This document shows, one piece after another, positions 46,576 to 58,300 of a DNA stretch of 64,000 nucleotides. The position numbers and the translations under genes are program-made. Source of the stretch: Fusarium oxysporum f. sp. lycopersici 4287 (Eukaryota > Ascomycota > Sordariomycetes > Hypocreales > Nectriaceae); contig NC_030999.1 in assembly GCF_000149955.1 (NCBI RefSeq), positions 386,536 through 450,535 on the forward strand, given 5' to 3'. Position 1 is the first letter of the stretch. Each line of letters opens with the position of its first letter. A model generated the notes under the pieces. The model was given only the letters and a program-made list of their open reading frames with translations, had not been told where the DNA came from and searched no databases.

Positions 46576-48032
46576 CCTGCCCTCGTCGTCTCGTCCTTCA
46601 TCAAGACCAGATAAAGCCCATTGTGGGGTGCCTTACACGGTAACCGCATCCGTTAAGCGGGCCGATGTCTCATCCTTCAGGCACGCAGGGCTCCAGCGGC
46701 ACTGACGGTAGTCACACCAAGCACCCGTGCATCAAACGAGCTAAACTTTATACCGAATTGATGGGTGGCAATCTCAGCCTTATGACCGGCCGTAGTCGAG
46801 ACGAGCCTGAGGATCAACTCACAAGTTTGTTGCGGTATTGAGATCACCGTTGACTCTATTAGAAATGGATTGTATTGAAGAAAGCGTTGGTGGTTCACCA
46901 GTTTATTCTTAAGTAAAACCAGGACGAATTGTCAAGATAATGGATTGGTGGAGCTGGGTCAGTTGATGGCGAATGTAGGGAGCTTGAAAATGGCTTGAAT
47001 GGCGGGGCTTGAGCACTGCTGTTCCAGCCTTGCTTCCACCTTTTGAACGTCAGCAAATCCAACGTTAGAATGTCTCATCTTCAAATAGCTTATCGCTGGT
47101 TGATCATGTACATATTCAGTCAGCATTAGATAGACGATTCATGAAGGCAGCGTCTTGACCACTTATCACTTATGACACATGCATGCAAGCGAGACTAGTG
47201 TTCAACAATTTGCGCTGCTCAGAAGGCTTCAGGGCACCAGCACACTGACAACTGCTATCCAGAAGCTGCCAGGTCAGATAAGGTTTCACTGGAACCCATC
47301 TTTACATACCGACAACACCGTAGTATTAAATGCAGCTGTAGCCTGAAAACTTTTCGCTGACTCTAGCACCGGCCCGCGGTTCTGTCCTCACCTACGCCCC
47401 TCCAAATTGAGGACCCATGATCCCAGGACACGGAAGCCTTGTGTGTGTGGACTCTACGCAGGGTTGGCCTCTGCAGATGCGGCCGATGTTGGTACGCCTC
47501 TTTTTCAACCCAGAGCCTTTGCTCGCTGCCTCGTTACGAGCGATCTACGCCAGGATCAGGCTACCACGTTCAAGAAAGCTTTCGTACTTGATCTCAATTG
47601 CAGCTACCAGTTGTTCGCATTGTTACACCTGAACCCTAGCAAGGGGGCCTCAATTAGAAATCAGCAGAGGAAGCTGTGAAAAGCCAGCAACAAGAAGCGG
47701 GAGATGAGGCTCTGCTGTGCGACCAGTTTCGTGCCTTTTGGTTGCCTTGTCATCGAACCCTTAGATGGAAATCCTATCACAAGAACGTGAGGGCCTGGCC
47801 GTTTCGTAGTATCCTCACTCAATCATTGAAGTATATGTACCCTTCTCATCTCCGACCCTACTTCACCATTTGTTGGTAAATATCCATCCATGACCACAGG
47901 TCATTTGTTCCTTACCACGTCATTTGGGATTGACTCCTGGGTTTCTCTTTTGGCTCTCGTCTAGGACAAGTCTTACCGAACTATACTTAGCTCCTTTCCA
48001 AGACCACTTGATTATTCTTATAGCATATCAAG
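46576..48032. other. Intergenic, upstream of the calpain gene
   Basis: No gene is supported; frames are short. The last few hundred bases, pyrimidine-rich on the plus strand, are the presumed promoter of the gene starting at 48033. Confidence 0.45.
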
Positions 48033-50869
48033 ATGCACGGGTACAGCTCATCAGAGGAGTCCGACGACCCTCGTCGGCCTCGTGCACAACCTGCCACCAC
48101 CAACAACAACGACCAGAAGAAAAAGAAGAAGAAGAAGAAGCTCCCGCCTCAAAAGAGCATCAACCGCACCTGGAAGAAGTTCTCCAATCGCAACTTTCAC
48201 AAGGCTCTCGCCGTCCTCCCATTCGACCCTGTGCAACCACCTGCTACCTACGATTCTAACGAGCTCTTATCAGCCGGTTACGAGCGAGCCACTGAGGAAT
48301 GTCGACGCAAGGTTGAGAAGATTATCGAAGAATGCAAACGAGTGAATATGCGATATCGAGATCCTGGCTGGGATTTGGTGAGTTTACCGCCTATCTGTAG
48401 TCAGTGTGAATTTGGCGCTAATGCATCTACTAGGATTGGGATCTTAAGTATGAGAAGGGCTATTGCTTGAATCACCTGGGATCGCAGAAATTCGAGCTCA
48501 ACAAGACAACACTGCTTAGCTCAGAGGCGGCTGTTCCCAAGGCCGTCAAGCGCGTGCACGAGATCTTTGAGACTCCCACCTTCATGAAAGAGGTTAGCGG
48601 TGGTGACGTCAAGCAGGGCAGTCTAGGAGACTGCTGGATCATGGCTGGCCTAACGGCTCTGGCCAATGTTCCAGGAGGCCTACAGCGGGTCTGCGTTGCC
48701 CATGACACAAAGGTCGGCATCTACGGCTTTGTCTTTTATCGAGATGGCGAATGGATCTACTCCATCATCGACGATAAACTCTATCTCAAGTCCCCCTTGT
48801 GGGATTCCCCCTCCATGCAGAGAGATCTTCTGCAGCAGATCGATCGTGAGGATAACGAGAATGTTTATCGCAAGACCTATCAGACTGGCTCCAAGGCTCT
48901 TTTCTTTGCGCAGTGCAGAGATCAGAATGAGACTTGGGTTCCTCTCTTCGAGAAGGCCTACGCCAAGGCTCACGGTGACTATGCGTCATTGGCGGGTGGC
49001 TGGAATGGAGAGGGTGTCGAAGATCTCTCTGGTGGAGTTACCACTGAGCTCTTGACGTCTGATATTCTCGATATCGATGAGTTCTGGGATAAGGAGATGT
49101 CGCGAGTCAACGATGAGTTCCTCTTTGGCGCTTCCACTGGTCTTCTTGAGCACGGCTACGGTGAGCGCAATGGCATCTCTGAAGGGCATGCCTATGTCAT
49201 CATGGAGGCACGTACTCTAAAGTCTGGCCAGCGCTTGGTCAAGCTTCGCAACCCTTGGGGTAAGGTTCGCAAGGGTATCTGGGATGGAGCTTGGAGTGAT
49301 GGCTCTAAGGAGTGGACTACCGAAGTGCAGGAGGAGATGGACCACAAGTTTGGTAGCGACTCTGTTTTCTGGATTTCTTACGAGGATCTTATTCGGAAAT
49401 ATTCTCACTTCGACCGTACTCGACTCTTCCGCGATCGAGACTGGCGATGCTGCCAGCGCTGGATTGGTGTTGATGTTCCGTGGAAGGCGGCTTACCATGA
49501 GAAGTTCCACATCAAGTTGACCCAGGACTCTCCCCTTGTACTGGTTCTTTCGCAGCTTGATGGTCGGTATTTCAAGGGTCTTCAAGGACAGTACTCCTTC
49601 CGTCTTCACTTCCGTCTTCACTACGAGGACAGCCCCGATGCGGAGGACTACATTGTCCGATCTCATGGTAATTATCTCATGGAGCGCTCTGTTTCTGTTG
49701 AGCTGCCTGATATTCCCGCTGGCAACTACGTCGTCTACCTCAAAGTCACTGGCGAGCGAGACTCCAACGGTCAATCTGTTGAGCAGGTCGTCAAGCGCGA
49801 GACTGTCGACAGGACTGAGAATGAGAAGCTTGCTCAGGTTGGTTATGCCTATGATCTAGCCCACAGCAAGGCTTGGAACCACATGGACAAGGTCACCAAG
49901 CTTCGCCAGAAGAAGGATCAGAAGAAGGCTTCCGCCAGTCGTCAGAAGGAGCGTCGCCGCATGTGGGAGAAGCGCGCTACCATCCGCGACGTCACCAAGC
50001 AACAGACCAAGAAGAACGCGGACAAGAGAAAGCGACGTCGCGCAGAGTGGGAGGCTGAGCAGAACCGTCTTGATGAGGAGTTCAACGCCAAGGTCAAGGC
50101 TGAGCGCGAGCAGATGAAAAAGGAGAGGATTGCTAAGGCTGAGGCTGAGAAGGCTGCGGAAGCGGAGAAGAGGGCTCAAGAGGCCGATGATGAGGCTTTG
50201 AGCAAGAAGACTGAGGAGATTAAGATTTCAGAGGACAAGGATGAGCCTGTTGTCGTTGATGAGCACCACAAGGATCATGACGACGCGGTTATCTCGGTCT
50301 CAACTGGATCACCTCACTTGACTCCCAAGTCCATGGACTCAACAGCTGAGGGTGCTGAAGAGAAACAGGAGGTCCCACCAGTCAGTGGAGGACCTCCCGC
50401 TCCCATCGAGGAAGAAGAGCCTCTCCCCACCCGCCCTCGACCTGCCTACGACTCTGCAGGCGAGTCATCAGCCTCTCCAGCTGACGATCATGAAAGGCTT
50501 TTCAGTAGCGATGATAATAGTCGCGACCCCAGACGTATGATATCCAAAAGGTCTCGAGTCCAGAGCGAGACTGATTCTGACGAGGAGAAGATGCCCGAGC
50601 CCTGGAACGCCATCTGCATCGTCGGCGTACGCGCATACTCCAAGGACGAGAACCTCGAGCTCCGCACCGTCATGGAAGGCGGAGAGCTTTTAGAGGGCGG
50701 CATGGGCTCCAAGGGCGCCGCAGATCTCGACAACGCTCAGTCCAACGCGGGCGGTGGACGATCTAACGATAAAACTGCTTCCGAGATAAAGCAGCGTGGC
50801 ACCAAGGGGCAAGAGATATCTCTGGACATCAGCAAGGACAGCAAAGACACTGAAGAGTATACTATCTGA
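48033..50869 (+). CDS. Calpain-family cysteine protease, 926 residues, two exons, intact
   Basis: Exons 48033-48377 and 48434-50869 join in phase through a 56-bp intron, giving 2781 coding bases. The catalytic residues are visible: Cys in QGSLGDCWIMAGL, His in EGHAYVIMEA and Asn in LRNPWGK, in the usual order and spacing of a C2 calpain core. The N-terminus is basic with a poly-Lys run. After the protease core comes a beta-rich region (LHFRLHYEDSPDAEDYIV) like the calpain C2-like domain, then a long Lys/Glu-rich coiled coil and an acidic, Ser-rich tail that is unusual for the catalytic core alone but seen in fungal calpain-like proteins. No EF-hand is seen. It is probably cytosolic; the substrate is unknown. 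It is not the PalB/calpain-7 type by layout. Confidence 0.92.
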
Positions 50870-52401
50870 TGAAAAATTACTGCTTCAAAAAGAGTTACAT
50901 CCACGTCAATTCTACTTTCACAACCAGAGTCGGCTCTTCGACACCTATATTCGTTAGCATACCCATCGCCTGGAAATGCGTAATGCCAGCTGCTGGTACA
51001 CAGGTCGAGTTGGCGGCGCAATAGCTCATAAAAGCCATGACTAAGATCCTGCGACGTTGAGGTGATCGAAGCATCCATTTACAGTCATTCCGAGTAGTGG
51101 GCTGTGGGGGGTGGCAACAGGTATCAGAGCAAGGCTGGATTGTTCTTAGGTGAAGCAAAGGTGTTCGTGTTGGCGACGGACCTTCACGTATACATTTTAG
51201 GAGCTATCGGTACGTTTTTAAAGGTTATTACTCAGGTCGTTCATCGATGTTTGGAAGTAATACATGCTCATTCCGTATTTTCACTAGTAACTACTTCGCG
51301 TCCGCTGATAATTCCACAACTTCATATAAACCTGTTCCATTCTGACTCCACGCATACCAATTCCCTACCATCATCTTCTATGAGTCAAGCGGGAACTTCG
51401 TCTGACATGTGCAATATCACCGCTCAGTTCCGTCATTCAACCTTCAGGTCGATGTGGCATTCCATCTCCAAGCATGATTACTTCGTCCCAGCGAATCTTG
51501 TGTTAGGAGTTTCAGGTTATGTTCATCAAGCCTTTCGATTGATCCGTCCATCCTGCCGTTCAATTGATGTCGATTTGCCATTGCATCTCGGAGGCGTGAG
51601 TCCAACGTGTCGAACAGTCACACTCTCGTCTGGTAATAGGTCGGCGTGATGGATTCAGTTCGGTCGCCTGTCTGTCTGCAACACAAAAGCGTCTCGAGGA
51701 TTGTCGCGGCTCTGGTGCTCTGGGCTAGATTCACTGCTTCTATCTGCGCTTCGGTACAGAGGGATTGTCGGCTTTTCTCGTCATTTTAATGGAACCAACA
51801 GCTCCTTCGATGAGTTGATCAGTACGCCCAGTGATGAAAATACCAGCAAATATGTCAAGCAGAAAGGTAGCTGCACATCCGGAGCAGGTTGAGCTCTCTT
51901 GACAATGTGCAAGATCCTCTCGATGCTGCAAGCTCGGCTGCATCCCTCAATATGTATCTTGATGCTCGCTCCTTTCTCGTTGAATGTGGACAATTTGCTG
52001 AACTTTCAGCCAGACCGATTGGCGACCGGCTACCTGGAAAAGCGGGATGTCCAGAGACGGTGTTCAATTGCCTCGTGGCTATACTGTGATTACCGGCGTG
52101 CTTGAGGTACAAGGCCGTAAGCTGTTTGTGTACTCAGTAATGGATGGTCACTCGTCATCGTCATCAGAACAGGTGACCAAGGACCAATGAAGGAGGTAGT
52201 TCTATGGGGCGGTTGTTCGCTGTGATAGGCAAGAAGCATTTGGCTATTTTTGGGCGTCAAAAGATGAATGGAGCTAGGCAAGAACCAGAGATGTAGTGTA
52301 TGAAAGGTCGGTAGCGCGGCCATCCGACGCGAGATGCCCATGATGGTGGTGTGAAGTTGGAGAAGCATATTGTCGCAGGGTAGGCATTAGTAATCTAGCT
52401 A
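50870..52401. other. Intergenic, no supported gene
   Basis: Overlapping short frames on both strands, including one of 181 codons (51104-51649), have irregular composition and no motif. I do not accept any as a gene. Confidence 0.45.
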
Positions 52402-52469
52402 TATGCTTTAAGTAACTGTGCGGGATGGAATACCCCGCACAAGAGACAACTTAAGAAATCAATCAACAC
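52402..52469 (+). repeat. 68-bp repeat, left arm of an inverted pair (right arm 61088-61155)
   Basis: It starts TATGCTTTAAGTAACT and is identical to the reverse complement of 61088-61155 except for three substitutions. It contains an internal hairpin with 6-bp arms (TGCGGG...CCCGCA). A TA dinucleotide lies at both outer edges. The right arm overlaps the stop codon of an ORF remnant, so this may be the 3' end of a repeated element, not a true terminal repeat. Confidence 0.8.
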
Positions 52470-53072
52470 TTTTGCTGCTGCTCATCATATTCACTCTAAC
52501 CCTTTAAGCACGCTCAGTGCGACACATATGCATGCAAAGTCAGCTAGAGAAGTGACAACAAGCCACGTGATTGAATGTCGTAGACGAATTTGCATTGAAA
52601 CCCCTCCCTGCCGCGCCGTCGCCATGGGACGCGAGGTACGGGATAAGCACGTATGTCCAATGACATTTGAGCTTTCTTGCTTTTCCTACCTTTGGATCCA
52701 AGTTTATCTGGCGCATTGGAAGCGTCGGATGCATATCGATGGAACTTTTGCTGGATATGCTGTACCACCATTACAAAATAACCTAAGCCATTCTGGAGAC
52801 GGCGTGCATCGCTTTTTCCCAATAGATTTGATTAGAAAGTGCCTTCTTATGCTGCACAACGGGGTTCATGTGTTTCAGCAGAATAGAGCTGGGATACATC
52901 CCCACTCTAGCTCACGGCTCAGTGCCTAAATAACAGAACCAGTTCCCCAAGCTGTCTCCTTATCTCGTAGGCCTGAGTCCCCAGCTTATTCTTTGCAACC
53001 TTTGAGGAAGCCAAGTTTACTTCTTGTGAGAGCCAACGCCTAGTTCCATCAAGACACCGCAAGATGCTGTAA
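52470..53072. other. Intergenic, no supported gene
   Basis: Nothing recognisable; it includes the region directly upstream of the amidase remnant. Confidence 0.4.
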
Positions 53073-54644
53073 CGTCCCTCGACTGGTGATCCCTTCCCGA
53101 AATTGAAGGAAAGCCAGCATTATGAACAATCAGGCGTCCCCCCAAACGGCAGCATCGAGCCATGGAAACTCACGGCTTCTAAAGCTCTTAGGAAGATCCA
53201 GGCTGATGAGATGTCAGTCCAAGAGTATGCCGAGTCTTGACTTGAAAGGATCAAGGCACGCGATGAAGACGTCAAAGCTTGGGCATACCTGGACGAGAAG
53301 AGGGTCATGCAGGAAGCAAGACTTCTAGATGAGATCCCCAAAAACAATAGAGGACCTCTTCATGGACTTCCAATCGCTGTGAAGGATGTCATTTACACAA
53401 ATGGTTAGTTGACCAGCTCATATCCCACTATTACCGAAGCTTACTGTTGTACAGACATGCCTACTCAGTTCAACTCGCCACTATATGATGGCCATTTCCC
53501 TGAGGCAGATGCTGCTTCCGTACGAATTCTTCGTCATGCTGGCGCCCTCGTCTTCGGTATGTTTTATATATGCTTTGCAGACTTGCATCTGACAAGCTAG
53601 GTAAAACAATTACCACCGAGTTCGCTGCTATCCACGTCGGTCCCAAGACTCACAATCCACATGACCCTTTACGCACTCCGGGCGGATCGTCCAGCGGCTC
53701 CGGAGCTGCTGTTACCGATTTCCAAGCCCCCATGGCCCTTGGCACACAGACAGGCGGATCCATGATTCGCCCTGCATCATTCAATGGGATTTATGGATTC
53801 AAACCAACCTGGAATTCTGTATCTCGCGAAGGTCAGAAAATATATGCTCTGATGTACGACACTCTCGGATGGTATGGACGATGTGTCGAAGATCTGGTCC
53901 TTCTGGCCGATATCTTTGCTCTTCAAGATGACGAAGACGAAGATCGGTCTTTTCAAGGCATCGCAAGGGCACGTTTCGCAATCTGTAAGACGAGCATCTG
54001 GCCCATGGCTGGTCCTGGAACCCAAAACGCTCTCGCCCGCGCTGCCGACCTTCTCAGATCCCATGGTGCAGAAGTACATGAGCTTGAGCTTCCTTCGGCT
54101 TTCGATGATGTGCCCGAGTGGTATCGTATTGGGCTTCACACCGAGGGCCGTACCTCTTTCCTACCAGAGTATAGAGTTGGAGAAGACCAAATCGGCCAAG
54201 TCTTGATCGAGCACGTCGAGAACGCCGACAATTTCACTCGCAAAACGCAGCTGATGGCTAGCGACAGCTTGGCTGCCATAAGGCCTGTCTTTGACTTTAA
54301 TGCCTCGCAGTATGCAGCTATCATCACACCGAGTGTACCAGACGAGGCCCCCGTTGGTCTGGAGAGTACAGGAAGCCATGTTTTCTGCGCGATGTGGAGT
54401 GTACGTGACAAACTTTGTACGAATCCCACGATGACTAACAATCGTGTAGGGCCTTCATGTCCCAGTCCTGAATGTACCAGGCTTCAAGGGTGAGCACGGC
54501 ATGCCCATCGGCCTCTCCCTCGTCGCACCACGATATCGCGACCGTCACCTCTTGGAAGTTGGCGAAGCGGTCGGTGAAATATTTGAAGCCGAAGGCGGTT
54601 GGGAGACCAAAACTGAGTTAGAGAAGGAAGTGGCGACAGTATGA
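53073..54644 (+). pseudogene. Amidase-signature (GatA-like) enzyme, broken by an in-frame TGA
   Basis: Exons are 53073-53403, 53455-53556, 53601-54400 and 54450-54644, joined in phase. The Ser-cisSer-Lys triad is present: Lys in HGLPIAVKDVIYT, the first Ser in TPGGSSSGSGAAV and the nucleophile in GTQTGGSMIRPASF. The C-terminal part (HGMPIGLSLVAPRYRDRHLL) is also typical of small-molecule amidases. A TGA at 53238-53240 interrupts the N-terminal helix (MSVQEYAES, stop, LERIKARDEDVKAW); TGG or CGA are possible precursors. The open frame begins just after a TAA with no ATG, so the 5' end may also be lost. Amidases of this kind hydrolyse amides; the substrate cannot be told. Confidence 0.85.
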
Positions 54645-54862
54645 AGAATAGAAAACAAAAGTAACACAAAACAATAGGTCACTAAGGGATGTGATGTGTG
54701 CATTCTTGCCAAGCTTCTTCAAATGACGCTCGAGACCTAGGAGCTACAGTGACGTGCAGAACAAGCCAAAGAGTCCTCAAGTCTCTGGAGACAACTCATT
54801 GCAAACACACATAGAAGAACATTTCTGTTGAAAGACTGGCAAAGCAGCAAGTATCAAGCTAG

Positions 54863-54882
54863 TTATGTTATGTTATGTTATG
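54863..54882 (-). repeat. LINE 3' tail: four pentamers, TTATG on plus strand (CATAA on minus)
   Basis: Four exact units mark the 3' end of the minus-strand LINE. The unit differs from the TTGTA tail of the other LINE family, which supports two separate families. Confidence 0.75.
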
Positions 54883-55384
54883 TATATTTTTCGTCCGGGG
54901 GGCCGTAGGCCCCGAGAGTCCCCTGCTGGGGCACAGGACGTGCTGAGCTAGAGAATTGGGGATCTATCTATAAGCTAATTACAGAAATACCATTGGCTAC
55001 AAGGGCGATTAGTCATTCGCGACGCGAAATTAGTCTTCCCTCAGATTCCAATTTTTGCAACCGCGTTAGTAGACCAAACACACTCTATCCAGCATCTCAT
55101 CGGCACAAATGGCGCATCCTATCGAGCTTGTTACCCGTCAGCGGGATGACAAGGCGCAGCCGGGACATTACAGCCGCTTTTGGAGCCTGATATCAGGGAG
55201 GCTGAGATCAGCCTGTGCATGCGGCAGCTTGAAACTGCCTCAAGGTAGTCGCGGCCAAATGAGGGGCGTTGGCCCGCCCTTCATCTGGCCGTGAGTATAT
55301 GAGAGAGAAAGGAAAGGTAACAAGGAAATACGTCGATGGTAGAGAAAGAAAGAGAGTCGCGAGTGCTTCTCAAGTCGTGGGCGC

Positions 55385-58300
55385 CTAGTAGCGAGGGCAA
55401 ATTTTCCCAAAGAACGCGCTGTCTTTAGACAGATCGATAAACTTGGTAAAGTCTCTTCCTATTGCTAGATTAACTGCTGCATTCGGTGAGGGTGCCAGCC
55501 TCATCCGATGACGCTGCGGTACCTTTCTGCAGTAGAAGATATGATCCGGTGCTTTGCGTCGGCCGCATGAGCAGACCAGGCGCGCATCGCCGTGGTCGAA
55601 CCTCTCGTGATGCGCGGCGAAGTCCCCGTGGAGGGACCTCGCTGCCAGCAAGTGGTGTAAGGCTGCGCGCGGGAGCGTCAGCTCTGGTGGGCAGCCTGTA
55701 GTCGCCTTGAGGTTGAGTCTCTTGTATTGCTCAGGAGCGGAGGTAGACCACCACGTCTCGAATGCTTCTTTTGGTTTTTGTCTCGCGATCCGTCGTAGGT
55801 AAGCCAGCGTTGGTTGAGCACCTTCAGGTTCGAGGAGTGATGACGCTGCTTTTGCCAGTTTATCGGCCTGTTCATTGCCAGGGATAGAGGAGTGTCCTGG
55901 GACCCAGAGTACTTGTGTGGCTCCGTGCGATGCCGCTAGAGCCTGAAACTCGAGAAAGACGTCTTGAGAGGAGTCGGAGGGCGTGCCTCGCAGGCACGTG
56001 GCGGCCGCGAGGTTATCTAGACAGATGAAAATGGTTTGCGCTGCTGACCCTTGCAGGTTCAGGGCAGCTTTGAGGCCCTCTAATGCCCCAGTAGCTTCAG
56101 CGTCGAAGACCTCGGCAGGCCCAAGGCGACCTGATCCATCGAAGATGGGGACATTGTTCTGATGAATGGTGAAGCCGTAGCTTGCAGCTCCTTCCGAGGA
56201 TAGAGAGCCATCTGAGTATACGACCAAGGTGAGCGGGTCGAGTCTCTCAACCCAGTGGAGGAAGGCGCCGGTCGATTTCTCTTTTGACGCCATCTGGAGT
56301 GGAGGCATCTGTTCTTGATGGAAGCATCGCTGGACGAGTTTTGGCCGCTCGCAGGGCGCAAGCAGCTCGTCGGTGCGTCGGAGACGTGTCCTGAAGACAC
56401 TTTTTGTCTGTATTTGGTATCTTCGTTTGATGAGGTCGTGGTAGGTAGGTCGGTCAGGCGGTCGACGCGGGCGCGTTCGGCCCGCCAGAGGGTGAGCCTC
56501 GTCTAGCGATTTGAGTCGTGCGGCGAATCTTAGTCGCTTTGCTTCGAGCAATTGGTCAATTGGTGGTATACCGCTTTCCCTATGTAGGATGGCGGTGGGA
56601 GTCGTCTTCCAGACAGGTAGTATCGCTCTCATGGCCTGATTCATGGCTTTGTTCATTATTTGTATGAGATGCTGATTGCTCGACGGTAGTTCCTTTGTGG
56701 GCTGATTCCATCGCGGCCTAGTGCTGCCTGGATACCACGCCTCCAAGCCGTGAAGTAGCACTGGCTCGACACATGCTCTGACAGCACTTCGAACGGCGCT
56801 CGGTAGAGGGCCGTGTACCGTGTTGTTGAGCCCTCGCAAATGATAAGCCACTGCCTTTGCTTTGGCCGCCCACTTTTCGACATGAAGTCGGAAAGATAGC
56901 CTGCTGTCCAGCCAGATGCCTAGCCAGCGCAGAGCTGGTTCAGGGTGCTTCTCGACATCGCCGTGGCGTACTGCCGGCGCAGTCCTGCGTTTGCTGCGGG
57001 AGAAATGCATGACTTCGGTCTTCTTCGTGTCGAAGGACACGCCATTCTCCGCGCCCCATCGCACCATCTCGGCGATGGAACTAGATGCCATGGCAGAAGT
57101 CTCGTCTACTGTGTCGCCTATGGACAGGATGGCCGTGTCGTCTGCATAGCCGAAGCGACCCCGGGGATTGCCCAGTCGATAGATTGGCTCAGTGTAGAGC
57201 AGAAAGAGGATCGGCGATGCCGGCGACCCCTGAGGGAGGCCGCACTGAAGGGGAGAAGAGGGCGTGACAGTGTCTTGGTACCTGACACGCGCCGACCGGC
57301 CGCTCATGAAGGAGCCAGCCCAGCGAGCCAGATGATTAGGCCAGCCCTGTTCGCGAAGACGCAGGACGAGCCTATTGCACATGACGGTATCGAAAGCACC
57401 TTGGACGTCCATTGTGACTATAGTCGCCACCTTCTTGCGTGCAAACGCTTCTTCAATATCATGGACCAGAGCAGTTACCAAGTCTGTTGCCGACCTCTTG
57501 GGGAGCGCCCCAGCTTGCTGCGGATGAAGGACGCTGTAGTGAACGGCTGCCCAGGCTAGGCGGCGCGCGATCAGTCGTTCTAGTCCCTTACCAAGACAGA
57601 AGAGCAGTGAGATGGGTCGCCATGCTCGTGGTTCGGTAAGGTCTCTCCGTCCCGGTTTCGTGATCATGACCACCTCCGCCTCCTTGAATGGTTTTGGCTG
57701 ATGGCCTATGGTAAGGCATCTTTCGAAGAGACGACGGACGTGTGTACCGATGGCATGCCATACTGCTTCAAGAAGTTTGACTGTGATGTTGTCTGACCCT
57801 GGGGATGTATTGCCTGTGTGACAAGTCGCATATTGCGCCTCCTCCAGAGAGATTCCGGGAGAAAATGGGATCGATCTAGGTGGGAATACTGGCGTCCATG
57901 CGTTTGCGATGTCGTCCTCCGCAGTTCTTCGTTCAAGCGTGGCCTGTCGGAGTGCGTTGGCTTTATCCATCTGGCTTTCGTATACGACGTTATCGATCTG
58001 TAGAGGTGGCGGCTGGAAGGCTCCTGGGGACTTTAGCCACCGGACAGCTTTGAAAACATCGCTACTGCTGGAGAAGCCGTCGATGAGGTTACGCCAATAG
58101 CGCCTCTTGGCCCGACGGACCACACGATGAAAGCCTCTCTTGGCGATCTGAACGTCCTGGTTGAAGCCGAGTGGGTAGCTTCTTCTGATGGCTCGAAAAG
58201 CAGCCGCGGCGTCGGCGCACTCCTCCGTCCACCAGGGAGCCGGGCGTCCGCCTTTCCGTGCGGGCCTCCCAGACGCTTTTGCTGCTGATGTTAGTAGACT

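Noticed and set aside
48082..50733. Several antisense and shifted frames within the calpain gene
   Set aside because: They overlap a complete protease reading and have no domain of their own.
51104..51649. 181-codon plus-strand frame as a gene
   Set aside because: Irregular composition, no motif, and comparable frames on the other strand; judged a chance frame.
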